Numbered from the stretch's first letter, positions 1-6,465 are shown. The stretch: 21,184 nt of DNA from RYN-133 sp036497285 (GCA_036497285.1 DASXJR010000109.1:1-21184), one strand, 5' to 3'. The notes: generated by a model from the sequence alone, not told the origin. Translations and numbers: made by a program.

Positions 1-1443
1 GCGATCAAGGCGCTGGCCTCGGCGCTGTGCATCGGGGGCGGCGGCTCGGTGGGCCGCGAAGGCCCGATCGTTCAGATCGGCTCTGCGCTCGGCTCCACCA
101 TCGGTTCCGTGACCAAGGTCCCTGAGGGACGGATGCGGGTGCTGGTTGCCTGCGGCGCGGCCGGCGGCATCGCCGCAACCTTCAATGCGCCGCTGGCCGG
201 AGTGTTCTTCGCGATGGAGCTGATCCTGCGCGACTTCGCCGCGCAGTCCTTCGGCATGGTCGTGCTGTCGTCGGTGACCGCGAGCGTGATCGGCCGCGCC
301 GCGTTCGGCAACACGGCCTTCTTGAAGCTCCCGTCGTTCACCGTCACCCACCCGATCGAGTACGCGTTGTTCGCGGGCCTGGGCCTGCTCGCCGGCGGTA
401 TCGGTGTCGCGTTCACCCGGGCGCTCTATTTCATCGAGGACCTCTGTGACCGGGTGTGGCGCTGGCCGGAATGGGCCCGCCCGGCAGCCGGCGGCGTCGT
501 GCTCGGGCTGCTGCTGTTCGTGCTGCCGCAGATGTACGGGGTCGGTTACCCGGTGCTCGGTGCGGGCGCGGCCGGCCGGTACACGCTGGTGTTCCTGCTC
601 GCGCTGCTGGTCGGGAAGATGGTCGCGACCAGCCTCACCATCGGGATCGGCGGCTCCGGCGGGGTATTCGCGCCGAGCCTGTTCATCGGCGCCATGTTCG
701 GTGCCATCTACGGCGGGCTGGCCGACCACGTCATGCCGGGGCTGGCCGGCCCGGTCGGCGCCTATGCGTTGATCGGCATGGGGGCGGTCTTCGCCGGCGC
801 GGCCCGGGCCCCGATCACGGCAGTGATCATCTTGTTCGAGCTGACCGGCGAGTACTCGATCATCCTGCCGCTGATGGCAGCCATCGTGCTCGCCACCGGC
901 GTGAGCCACCTGCTCTCGCACGACACGATCTACACGCTGAAACTGCGCCGGCGCGGCATCGACCTGGACGAGCACCCCAGCTCGACGCTGCTGGCCGCGG
1001 TGCGCGTCGGCGACGTGATGGACACCCTCGGCAACACGGCCGACACCGGCGGCGACACGACCGGCACCGAGTGCACGGTGCCGGTGCACGCGAGCCTGCT
1101 CGACGCCGCCGACGTGCTTTCCCGCCAGCGCTACGGGCAGGTTGCAGTCGTCGACACCGGCGGCGCATACCTCGGCGTGGTCACCGCCCGCGACGTGACC
1201 GACACGCTGGCCGACGGCGAGCACGACCGCGCCGAGGTCGCGTCGCTGATACGCAGACCGGCTGCGGTCCGCGCCGACCAGCCGCTGGAGGACACCCTCG
1301 ACCCGCTCGAGTCCGAAGCCATCCCCGCGCTGCCGGTGCTCGATCCGCATGCCGGCATGGTCGTCGGCTGGCTGACGCACCGTCAGGTGCTCGGCGCGCT
1401 GCACCGCGTCCTACCCGCACAGGAGGGCGAGCGCCGTGCGTGA
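1..1443 (+). CDS. ClC-family chloride channel/H+ antiporter, 5' end missing
   Basis: This is an integral membrane anion transporter. The reading frame is open from the first base, so the gene starts upstream of the window; the GTG at 49 lies inside the selectivity motif and is not the true start. The sequence shows GREGPIVQIG (the GREGP selectivity motif with the gating glutamate that marks H+-coupled ClC exchangers such as E. coli ClcA) near the left edge and GSGGVFAPSLFIG (the second, GxFAP anion-binding motif) around 652-690. Many hydrophobic helices lie between and after these motifs. From about 1009 (DVMDT) to the end there are two CBS-domain-like segments (around QVAVVDTGGAYLGVV and ALPVLDP), which in this family form a cytoplasmic regulatory module. 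The GSGIP motif is presumably upstream. A marR-type gene follows about 130 bp downstream on the same strand. The exact ion and its physiological role are not decidable here. Confidence 0.93.
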   Translation, partial: AIKALASALCIGGGGSVGREGPIVQIGSALGSTIGSVTKVPEGRMRVLVACGAAGGIAATFNAPLAGVFFAMELILRDFAAQSFGMVVLSSVTASVIGRAAFGNTAFLKLPSFTVTHPIEYALFAGLGLLAGGIGVAFTRALYFIEDLCDRVWRWPEWARPAAGGVVLGLLLFVLPQMYGVGYPVLGAGAAGRYTLVFLLALLVGKMVATSLTIGIGGSGGVFAPSLFIGAMFGAIYGGLADHVMPGLAGPVGAYALIGMGAVFAGAARAPITAVIILFELTGEYSIILPLMAAIVLATGVSHLLSHDTIYTLKLRRRGIDLDEHPSSTLLAAVRVGDVMDTLGNTADTGGDTTGTECTVPVHASLLDAADVLSRQRYGQVAVVDTGGAYLGVVTARDVTDTLADGEHDRAEVASLIRRPAAVRADQPLEDTLDPLESEAIPALPVLDPHAGMVVGWLTHRQVLGALHRVLPAQEGERRA

Positions 1444-1576
1444 TGTGACGGGCGCAGTGTCGAGCGCCCCGACGACGGGACGCCACGTCGGTAGGTTGGC
1501 GCAGCGCTATCGTGACCGGCCCACCCACCTACGCCGCACAGCAGGACAACACGACGGCAGGACAGGAGGTTCGATC

Positions 1577-2077
1577 GTGGCCACCGCCCGCGAGAAGAGC
1601 AAGGCCCGCCGGGCGCGCGACGACGGCGTCGATGAGTTAGTCACCGCCGTGCTGACCGCTTCCCGGGTGCTCGTCGGGGTGTCGGCGGCGTCGCTGGCCG
1701 AGGTCGAGGACACCGTCACCCTCACCCAGTTCCGCACCCTGGTCGTGCTGCACACCCGCGGCGAGGTGAACCTCAACGGCCTGGCCGACGAACTCGCCGT
1801 CAACGCGTCGACCGCGATGCGGATGATCGACAAACTGCTGGCAGCCGGGCTGGTCACCCGCCAGGACAACCCCGCCAACCGCCGCGAAGTCCAACTCCGC
1901 CTCACCGACGAAGGCGCACATCTGGTCCGCACGGTCACCACCCGCCGCCGCGCACGGATCGCCCGCATCGTCACCGCCATGCCCGACGCCGACCGCACCG
2001 GGCTCATCCAGGCACTGACCGCGTTCGGCGACGCGGCCGGCGAACCGACCGCGAGCAGCGCCACCCTGGGCTGGTGA
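1577..2077 (+). CDS. MarR-family transcriptional regulator
   Basis: A cytoplasmic winged-helix regulator of 166 residues, the usual MarR length. I chose GTG 1577 because CAGGAGGT lies 7 nt upstream (1563-1570). The frame is open back to GTG 1436, but those extra 47 residues look like non-coding translation. The core reads TLTQFRTLVVLH, then the helix-turn-helix GLADELAVNASTAMRMIDKLLAAGLV, then the wing with DNPANRREVQLRLTDEG, the typical MarR D-x-R-(D/E)xR-type wing pattern. The N-terminus is basic (AREKSKARRARDD). It follows the ClC gene in the same direction; the 133-bp gap holds CCGACG-N11-CGTCGG (1469-1491), a possible but weak operator. The ligand and targets are unknown; autoregulation or control of the transporter is only a guess from position. 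Confidence 0.88.
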   Translation: MATAREKSKARRARDDGVDELVTAVLTASRVLVGVSAASLAEVEDTVTLTQFRTLVVLHTRGEVNLNGLADELAVNASTAMRMIDKLLAAGLVTRQDNPANRREVQLRLTDEGAHLVRTVTTRRRARIARIVTAMPDADRTGLIQALTAFGDAAGEPTASSATLGW

Positions 2078-2496
2078 CACCGTGATGATCGCTTTCGGCT
2101 CGAGCTGCGCGCGCGGCGCGCCAGATCGCCGATCATCGGGAGGGCACCCGGTCGTCCCTGCCCAGGACTGATACGACGACCGCACGGTCGTGGCGATTGG
2201 CGCCGTCCGATCTTCGGCGTTGATCGAAAAGTCGTTGTTTCTCTGTATCGAGTGAGCCAGAGACGCCCCTAAACCTGGAGTCGGCTCCAGCGTTCCAGGC
2301 GCCGCCCACCGATCCAATGCCAGGATCTGACCGATGAGGTCCACAAGCGTTGGGGTTGCGAGTGCGTGCTCGCGGCACGTCGTGAGCACGCCTCGATAGG
2401 CGCTGTCGTTGTCCATTTGTTTCCCGCGGCGCACTTGGCAGCGGGGCGGGTTGATCGAGAATTGCTGCGGGCCCCGAAATGCGGAACCTGCGGCTG
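2078..2496. other. Chromosomal spacer left of the integrated element, no supported gene
   Basis: This stretch lies between the marR stop and the left attachment repeat, so before integration it lay just downstream of the tRNA-Arg 3' end. I see no reading frame with recognisable protein character. It contains an inverted repeat ACGACCG-CA-CGGTCGT near 2175-2195 and other short GC-rich palindromes. A minus-strand frame beginning ATG 2416 (MDNDSAYRGVL...) reads with moderate composition for about 40 residues, then becomes low-quality and runs antisense into marR; it could be a decayed gene but I cannot support it. Confidence 0.5.
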
Positions 2497-2543
2497 GTGC
2501 CCCCGGCAGGATTCGAACCTGCGCTCCCGCCTCCGGAGGGCGG
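2497..2543. repeat. Left attachment-site repeat (orphan 3' tRNA-Arg fragment)
   Basis: Perfect 47-bp copy of 11453-11499. It runs from just beyond the tRNA discriminator position through acceptor 3' strand, T arm, anticodon arm and loop to the 5' strand of the anticodon stem (minus-strand sense). The sequence diverges from base 2544, so the crossover lies within these 47 bp, probably near the anticodon or T arm as is usual for tRNA integrases. No D arm or 5' acceptor strand is present, so this is not a functional tRNA gene. Confidence 0.93.
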
Positions 2544-2750
2544 CCCGTGCCCGTTTGCTGAGGCTGGCTGCATCGGACTAAGCCGAGTTTCCTGGGCCAC
2601 GCCGTTAGTTTGCGCTGGCCCGATGTGGGCGCGGCTGAACATGTTGCGGACCAAGTGCGGACCGCAGTGGGTCATCTCGCTGTCGCTGCCGCGGTCGGGG
2701 CGGCGACCGCGAGATGCTTCCTGCTCCGTGCTTGCGAATGCACCAGCGGC
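2544..2750. other. Left end of the element: non-coding, with candidate integrase arm sites
   Basis: Between the left repeat and the end of the PIN-like toxin gene I find no convincing gene. A pair of TGCGGACC octamers (2645-2652 and 2656-2663) matches a pair near the right border. Read on the plus strand in one frame the surroundings give AAEHVADQVRTAV, which resembles the tail of the integrase at the other end, so this may alternatively be a relic of an integrase 3' end. Confidence 0.5.
2643..2663 (+). promoter_or_regulatory. Candidate integrase arm-type binding site, left arm
   Basis: Two direct TGCGGACC octamers 11 bp apart (about one helical turn). Together with 2 flanking bases, 19 of 21 positions match 11360-11380, in the same orientation, at a comparable distance from the core repeat (102 bp here, 73 bp on the right). 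In the excised circle the two pairs would flank the attP core, as arm-type sites of lambda-like integrases do. Binding is inferred, not shown. Confidence 0.6.
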
Positions 2751-3317
2751 CTACCCCAGGAGGTCGAGGAGATGTTCATCGGCCGTGCCGGCGAGATCGG
2801 CACGAACGACGCTGATGGTCTGGCTCTTGCGCTCGGCGTAGCTCTTGCCGTCGTGACGATGCCGTTTGCGCGCGAGGTCACCAGGCCGGTTGACGTGATC
2901 GGGCCGCCGAATGGAGGCAGTCGGCAGTGTGACGACCGATGCCGGCATCTGCCGAAGCTCACGCCCAACCTGTGGCATGTAGGCAAGCAGCTGACCGTAA
3001 AGGATCACCGTGTCTGGCTCGCCGCGCTTCCATGTGATCAAGCCGAGTTTGGTTAGCTGCAGCACGATCATCTCGACGTCCTCATCGAGCTGGTTCACGT
3101 CACTCGTTATTACGGCGTCGAACCCACCCGATTTGGCGAGGAGGTACATCTTCCAGTCCGGTGTCGACACGCGAGCGTAGGCCGGAAACGCGGTGTTGAA
3201 ATGCTCGAGCCGGACGCTCTTGTCGAGGCGATCGAACCTCATGCCGCTTGGTTGAAGGGGGAAGTTCTGGTCGAGCATGAGGCGGAGCGGCTCTGTGTTC
3301 TGAGAGGCCGCGCTCAT
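2751..3317 (-). CDS. PIN-like (DUF5615-type) putative toxin
   Basis: A 188-residue protein whose start codon overlaps the stop of the upstream DUF433 gene (ATGA, 3314-3317), as in toxin-antitoxin operons. The N-terminus has the PIN-like pattern seen in DUF5615/Mut7-C-type proteins: LRLMLDQNFP (Asp16), then PDWKMYLLAKSGGFDAVITSD with Asp54 and Asp73, then QLDEDVEMIVL (Asp78, Glu79, Asp80). Such acidic clusters bind Mg2+ or Mn2+ in PIN ribonucleases. Known small DUF5615 proteins are about 110-130 residues; this one carries a longer C-terminal half (from about residue 110) that I do not recognise, ending in basic and then acidic segments. The likely role is RNA cleavage held in check by the partner, but that is inferred from family and neighbourhood; the true substrate is unknown. 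Confidence 0.68.
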   Translation of the reverse strand: MSAASQNTEPLRLMLDQNFPLQPSGMRFDRLDKSVRLEHFNTAFPAYARVSTPDWKMYLLAKSGGFDAVITSDVNQLDEDVEMIVLQLTKLGLITWKRGEPDTVILYGQLLAYMPQVGRELRQMPASVVTLPTASIRRPDHVNRPGDLARKRHRHDGKSYAERKSQTISVVRADLAGTADEHLLDLLG

Positions 3318-4051
3318 GCGGCAACCCGCAGGTTCCTCTCCATCTCGATCGCGTCGTCGACATCCGAGACCGCGAGCGAGGGATAAAGCTCGACGAGGTC
3401 GCGCGAGCCCAAGCCACGGTTCATGTGAAGCGCATGAAGGGTGGCCGTCGAGATCCGAGAGTTCGATACGACCGGTTCGCCCGACATGACCCAGGGCGAC
3501 ATTGTGGTTCGACGTGAGGGCCGTACGAGATTGACGCCCCGAAGATGCGTTTCATGCAGCTTGCGGCCGGGCCGTATGTCGATCGGCGCCATCAGGTCGA
3601 AGTGCCCTGCGATCTCGGCCATGACCTCGAATGCCCCTTGTCCCGACAGCTCGTCGAAGTCCATCGTCGGCCCGATCGCATACCCACCTTCGGCCGCGGA
3701 GATGTTGGTTTCGATCTGATCCGCATCCGGCCCTGCGAAGTCGCGTCGGAAGCGACGAGCGAGGGCGGCGGCATCGCCGAGGTCAACGCGGTGCTGGCGG
3801 AGGAATGCAACGAGACGGAGGAGTACAAGATCGCGGTAGGACCAGGACCGCGGGCGGCCGTCCATGTGGTCCGGCACGAGCACATCATGCGTCGCCCAGT
3901 AGTAGATCGTTCGCTCGGGTACGCCGCTGAGCTGAGAGGCCCTGGTTGCGCTGTAGTTTCCGCGTGCGGTGGCGAGTGCCGCGAGCACCAGGCGTCGGTC
4001 AACCGTCGTGAGGTGGTCGACCGCCTCTCGCTCTGGGGCATCGCCGTGCAC
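3314..4051 (-). CDS. MerR-type HTH + DUF433 putative antitoxin
   Basis: A 245-residue two-domain protein. Residues ~20-90 form a MerR-like helix-turn-helix (YSATRASQLSGVPERTIYYW followed by a wing and SYRDLVLLRLVAFLRQH). Residues ~185-245 match the DUF433 pattern (EPVVSNSRISTATLHALHMNRGLGSRDLVELYPSLAVSDVDDAI), a small domain typical of VapB-like antitoxins that pair with DUF5615 PIN-like toxins. The middle ~90 residues are unassigned. The gene starts with GTG and has no Shine-Dalgarno. A TACGCT -10 box ends 7 nt before the GTG, with CTGACC 18 bp further upstream, so the mRNA is probably leaderless. Its stop overlaps the toxin start. It probably binds its own promoter and perhaps the divergent operator at 4117-4137. 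The DNA targets and the pairing are inferred. Confidence 0.72.
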   Translation of the reverse strand: MHGDAPEREAVDHLTTVDRRLVLAALATARGNYSATRASQLSGVPERTIYYWATHDVLVPDHMDGRPRSWSYRDLVLLRLVAFLRQHRVDLGDAAALARRFRRDFAGPDADQIETNISAAEGGYAIGPTMDFDELSGQGAFEVMAEIAGHFDLMAPIDIRPGRKLHETHLRGVNLVRPSRRTTMSPWVMSGEPVVSNSRISTATLHALHMNRGLGSRDLVELYPSLAVSDVDDAIEMERNLRVAA

Positions 4052-4058
4052 ACCGCGC

Positions 4059-4088
4059 AGCGTAGACGTCGGGACCGATCATGGTCAG
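4059..4088 (-). promoter_or_regulatory. Candidate promoter of the antitoxin-toxin operon (leaderless)
   Basis: On the minus strand, -10 TACGCT (4059-4064) and -35 CTGACC (4083-4088) are separated by 18 bp. The expected transcription start falls on or next to the GTG start at 4051, explaining the absence of a ribosome binding site. Confidence 0.5.
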
Positions 4089-4116
4089 CATCTGCAAGCG
4101 ACCAGAATCCTCATTG

Positions 4117-4137
4117 TTATTGAACTTGAGTCAATAA
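4117..4137. promoter_or_regulatory. Inverted-repeat operator over the -35 region, TTATTGA-N7-TCAATAA
   Basis: Perfect 7-bp arms separated by 7 bp in an AT-rich patch within otherwise GC-rich DNA. It covers the -35 hexamer and most of the spacer of the plus-strand promoter at 4120-4148 and lies 29 bp upstream of the divergent antitoxin promoter. A dimeric HTH protein such as the MerR-DUF433 protein encoded next door could bind here; this is inference. Confidence 0.6.
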
Positions 4138-4148
4138 ACAGGTACCAT
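4120..4148 (+). promoter_or_regulatory. Candidate promoter for the DUF932 module
   Basis: -35 TTGAAC (4120-4125), 17-bp spacer, -10 TACCAT (4143-4148), a good actinobacterial match. Transcription would start near 4155, giving a leader of about 168 nt before the first well-supported gene (4323). Confidence 0.6.
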
Positions 4149-4177
4149 GAGGTTGCTCGGAAGACGTGTGCCCGACG

Positions 4178-4264
4178 ATGGCCCTGCCCGAGCACCCCAA
4201 AACTGATCAGGCCGGCCCGATGTCGGCCTGTCAGACGCCACCGAGGTGGCGGTACATCACCTAG
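4178..4264 (+). CDS. Possible 28-aa leader ORF
   Basis: ATG 4178 to TAG 4264 encodes a 28-residue peptide, ending in PPRWRYIT, whose stop codon is the first part of the terminator-like hairpin 4263-4292. An internal in-frame ATG (4220) lies in the loop of a hairpin. No convincing Shine-Dalgarno is visible for the first ATG. It may be a regulatory leader peptide or chance; similarity of the ATGTCGGCC context to 6369 is the main reason to list it. Confidence 0.25.
   Translation: MALPEHPKTDQAGPMSACQTPPRWRYIT
4208..4230 (+). promoter_or_regulatory. Leader hairpin with a start codon in its loop
   Basis: CAGGCCG (4208-4214) pairs with CGGCCTG (4224-4230); the loop contains ATG (4220-4222). It is followed by a second hairpin, CGCCACC-GA-GGTGGCG, around 4236-4251. 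Both lie between the candidate promoter and the terminator-like hairpin, so the leader RNA is highly structured. Confidence 0.45.
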
Positions 4265-4300
4265 CCCGGCCCGCATCCCGCGGTGCCGGGCTTTTCTGTT
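4263..4300 (+). terminator. Intrinsic-terminator-like hairpin in the leader, just before a Shine-Dalgarno
   Basis: AGCCCGGC (4263-4270) pairs perfectly with GCCGGGCT (4285-4292) and is followed by TTTTCTGTTT. It ends only about 10 bp before GGAAGGAG of the gene at 4323. It could end transcription of the leader, or act as an attenuator controlling the downstream module. Confidence 0.6.
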
Positions 4301-4322
4301 TCCCCAACCGGAAGGAGCATTG

Positions 4323-4613
4323 ATGCTCTGCTGTCTCGCCGGCCTCGCCCGCAAGGTGGATGAGGTCATCACCCGGACTGTTCGCCGGGTCGCCTGTGCG
4401 GCCCGGCGGCTGTGGCGCGGCCATGTCGATCGGGCCGCGACCAACGCCGCCTATGCCGCCGCAGCCGCGGCAGTGATCGGTGGTCTGCTCGGGTTCGTCC
4501 CGGCCCGCGACGTGATCGCCGCGATCCTCACCGCCGTATTCGGGATCTACATCAACGGCGCCCGACCCGCCGGCGGGCTTGCCCGCGCCGTCGATCCGTG
4601 GGACCTCGACTGA
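4323..4613 (+). CDS. Small membrane protein, unknown function
   Basis: 96 residues, ATG preceded by GGAAGGAG 5 nt away. The first ~38 residues are basic and Arg/Cys-rich (LCCLAGLARKVDEVITRTVRRVACAARRLW). Residues ~42-78 form a long alanine/isoleucine-rich hydrophobic stretch (AAYAAAAAAVIGGLLGFVP and DVIAAILTAVFGIYI), enough for one or two membrane helices. The end is short and polar. I do not recognise a family. Small membrane proteins are common in actinobacterial integrative elements and plasmids, where some act in plasmid spread, but no motif here proves that. It is bracketed by terminator-like hairpins on both sides. Confidence 0.6.
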   Translation: MLCCLAGLARKVDEVITRTVRRVACAARRLWRGHVDRAATNAAYAAAAAAVIGGLLGFVPARDVIAAILTAVFGIYINGARPAGGLARAVDPWDLD

Positions 4614-4658
4614 CCGAGATCCCGCTCGGCCGACTCGATGTCAGCCACCCGCAACACC

Positions 4659-4694
4659 AGCCCCTGGCCATCCGGCCAGGGGCTTTCTTTGTTT
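4659..4694 (+). terminator. Strong intrinsic-terminator-like hairpin immediately before the DUF932 gene
   Basis: A perfect 11-bp stem, AGCCCCTGGCC / GGCCAGGGGCT, with loop ATCC, followed by TTCTTTGTTT. The Shine-Dalgarno GGAAGGAG of the next gene begins at 4697, two bases after the T-tract. The same hairpin, T-tract, GGAAGGAG order occurs at 4263-4318. Confidence 0.75.
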
Positions 4695-4714
4695 CCGGAA
4701 GGAGAACCACGGCA

Positions 4715-5788
4715 ATGTCCAGAGAAACCCTGCAACACCTCAACACCAACACGCTCATCGGCAACACCGACCAGCGCGGCACCGCCTGGCACTACCGCGC
4801 CGACCTGCAGGCCGACCAGCCGAACCACTACCCCGGCCCGATCCCCATCGAGGACGCGCGCCGGCGACTGTTCGGCTGGCACGCCGAATCGCGCCGCATC
4901 GCCCAAGAGGTCCCCGCCGACGTGGACTCGATGACCCACCTGTCCGAGGACGGGCTGCCGATGCGCTGGCTGGTGATCCCCGACAGGCAGGCCATCAGTC
5001 GCTCGGACAACAACCACGCGATGGGCATCTTCGCCGACGGCTACGAACGCCACCAGTACGACGAGTGGCTGCTCACCACGGTGGCCAACATCCTCGACGA
5101 CGACCTGTGCATCTCGTCCGCCGGCCTACTGCGGGAGGGCGCGATCGCCTGGGTCGAGGTGTCCGTGCCGGAGTCGATCACCACCCCGGAGGGGGTGACG
5201 TTCCGGCCGAACCTGCTGGCCACCACCAGCTTCGACGGGTCGATCGCCACCACGTTCAAGCGCACGATCACCGACACGGTCTGCGACAACACCCGCGAGT
5301 GCGCGCTCGCAGAGAAGGGGCAGGCATACAAGGTCAAGCACTCCCGGCACAGCCGGCTACGGCTGGCCGACGCCCGCGCCGCCTTGCAGATGATCCACAC
5401 CCTCGCCAACGAGTTCGCCGCCGAGATCGCCCAACTCTGCGCCACGCCGGTCACGGATCTGCAGTTCCGGCAGTTCCTGAACTTCGCCGTCCCCATGACG
5501 GACGAGAAGGGTGCGGCATTGACCGGCCGGTCGTTGACCACGGCGCAGAACAAACGTGCCGCGATCAACAAGCTGTACCGCTACGACATTCGGTGCGCCC
5601 CGTGGGTCGGCACCGCGCACGGCGTCATCCAGGCGATCAACACCTACGAGCACCACGAGAGCACCGTCCGCGGGGCGACCAGGGCTGACCGGAACATGCT
5701 GCGGGCGGTCACCGGCGAGTTCGGCAACCTCGACCGCGGCACCTGGACCCAGCTCAACGACGTGCTGGCGGTGACCACCAATGCCTGA
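4715..5788 (+). CDS. DUF932 (phage/plasmid-like TIGR03299) protein
   Basis: 357 residues; ATG 4715 chosen because GGAAGGAG (4697-4704) lies 10 nt upstream, although the frame is open farther back. The opening (MSRETLQHLNTNTLIGNTDQ, then GTAWHY, ending of the N-terminal part in RWLVIPDRQAISRSDN) and the central region with KHSRHSRLRLADARAALQMIH, followed by FRQFLNF and TAQNKRAAINKLY, fit the DUF932 / TIGR03299 family found on actinobacterial phages, plasmids and islands. The C-terminal part with GTAHGVIQAINTYEHHESTVRG is also characteristic. The biochemical role of the family is not established to my knowledge. The protein has no signal peptide or membrane segment and is expected in the cytoplasm. 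The next gene starts inside its last codons. Confidence 0.8.
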   Translation: MSRETLQHLNTNTLIGNTDQRGTAWHYRADLQADQPNHYPGPIPIEDARRRLFGWHAESRRIAQEVPADVDSMTHLSEDGLPMRWLVIPDRQAISRSDNNHAMGIFADGYERHQYDEWLLTTVANILDDDLCISSAGLLREGAIAWVEVSVPESITTPEGVTFRPNLLATTSFDGSIATTFKRTITDTVCDNTRECALAEKGQAYKVKHSRHSRLRLADARAALQMIHTLANEFAAEIAQLCATPVTDLQFRQFLNFAVPMTDEKGAALTGRSLTTAQNKRAAINKLYRYDIRCAPWVGTAHGVIQAINTYEHHESTVRGATRADRNMLRAVTGEFGNLDRGTWTQLNDVLAVTTNA

Positions 5789-6305
5789 CACCACGCAGCC
5801 GGACACCAACGAGCCGGTGTACCGCAGCCTGTTCATCGTCGAGGTCTTCACCGTCGGCCCGTTCGAGCCGTACGCCGAGATGGATCACTACGACGGCGAG
5901 GAGGCACACACCGCCGAGGGCAGGGACCTGAGCGAGATCCTCTCCGACACCTACGAGCACGGCATCCCCACCCGCTACTACCAGATCGCCGCGCATCCGG
6001 TCCCGGACAGCATCGGCGAATGGGCAGAGATGACCCGCGAGCAGGCGAACGTCGTCGAAATGGGCTACGGCTACCGCGACGGCGTCCCGTACGGCCTCAG
6101 CGGCGAGGAGCCGATCGAGTGGGTCGCCGGCGTCGTCGACATCGCCGACCTGTGGCGGTACCGCAGCAACATCCAAGGCGGCCCGCTACAGACATGTAGC
6201 TGCGGCTACCCGATAACGCTGGTCGACGGCCGGTGGGAGCACCTGTTCAACATGGCGGTGATTACCGACCGGCCCGCAGCGCACGATGCCGATCCGGGCG
6301 ACTGA
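5781..6305 (+). CDS. Hypothetical protein, 174 aa, coupled to the DUF932 gene
   Basis: ATG 5781 overlaps the last 8 bp of the DUF932 gene, so the two are probably translationally coupled. The protein is acidic and soluble, without signal peptide. It begins with an acidic tail (MPDTTQPDTNEP), has a central segment rich in Asp, Glu, Tyr and His, and ends with TCSCGYPITLVDGRWEHLFN, where a C-x-C-G pair and a tryptophan suggest a small structural or metal-binding element. No family recognised. Coupling to DUF932 suggests a joint function. It ends 6 bp before a long hairpin. Confidence 0.68.
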   Translation: MPDTTQPDTNEPVYRSLFIVEVFTVGPFEPYAEMDHYDGEEAHTAEGRDLSEILSDTYEHGIPTRYYQIAAHPVPDSIGEWAEMTREQANVVEMGYGYRDGVPYGLSGEEPIEWVAGVVDIADLWRYRSNIQGGPLQTCSCGYPITLVDGRWEHLFNMAVITDRPAAHDADPGD

Positions 6306-6465
6306 CTGAATGCTGGCGGGGGTCTGGGTCCTCCATACCCCCACCAGCACAAAAGGACCGGGCCGATCATGTCGGCCCAGGGTCAGATCGTCACCGAATA
6401 AGAGCTGTCACTGTCCGCGCTGGTCACGACGGAGGCCGCCGTCGAGGCCAAGATCGGCGGTCACG
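6306..6465. other. Convergent intergenic region with two hairpins and a possible gene remnant
   Basis: A long hairpin (6311-6323 with 6337-6349, one C-A mismatch in 13 bp) follows the 174-aa gene; no T-tract follows on either strand, so it is not a standard terminator. A second hairpin, GGGCCGA-TCATG-TCGGCCC (6360-6378), has an ATG in its loop (6369). From that ATG a 10-residue frame (MSAQGQIVTE) ends in TAA at 6399-6401. Beyond the stop the same frame stays open with plausible composition (ELSLSALVTTEAAVEAKIGG), which could be a broken gene. Confidence 0.45.

Noticed and set aside
1637..2434. Long minus-strand frame (265 aa) opposite marR
   Set aside because: It is antisense to a well-supported MarR gene with a clear ribosome binding site; the half over marR is a codon-structure shadow. 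The N-terminal 40 residues outside marR have no recognisable family.
2497..2543. A second tRNA gene at the left border
   Set aside because: Only the 3' part is present; the D arm and 5' acceptor strand are missing, so it is an attachment-site relic.
2133..2675. Minus-strand frame of 180 aa spanning the left attachment repeat
   Set aside because: It runs through the tRNA fragment and both element and chromosomal DNA, and its composition is not protein-like.
2610..3056. Plus-strand frame of 148 aa starting near the left arm site
   Set aside because: Its start resembles an integrase tail (HVADQVRTAV), but most of it is antisense to the PIN-like toxin gene. Kept only as an alternative explanation of the arm-site repeat.
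3545..4123. Plus-strand frames opposite the MerR-DUF433 gene
   Set aside because: The minus strand has clear HTH and DUF433 motifs and promoter; the plus frames are shadows.
4149..4322. Known riboswitch
   Set aside because: Hairpins and a terminator are present, but I recognise no conserved core of a described class, so it is reported only as a structured leader.
6311..6349. Intrinsic terminator after the 174-aa gene
   Set aside because: The stem is long, but no T-tract follows on either strand, so I describe it only as a hairpin.
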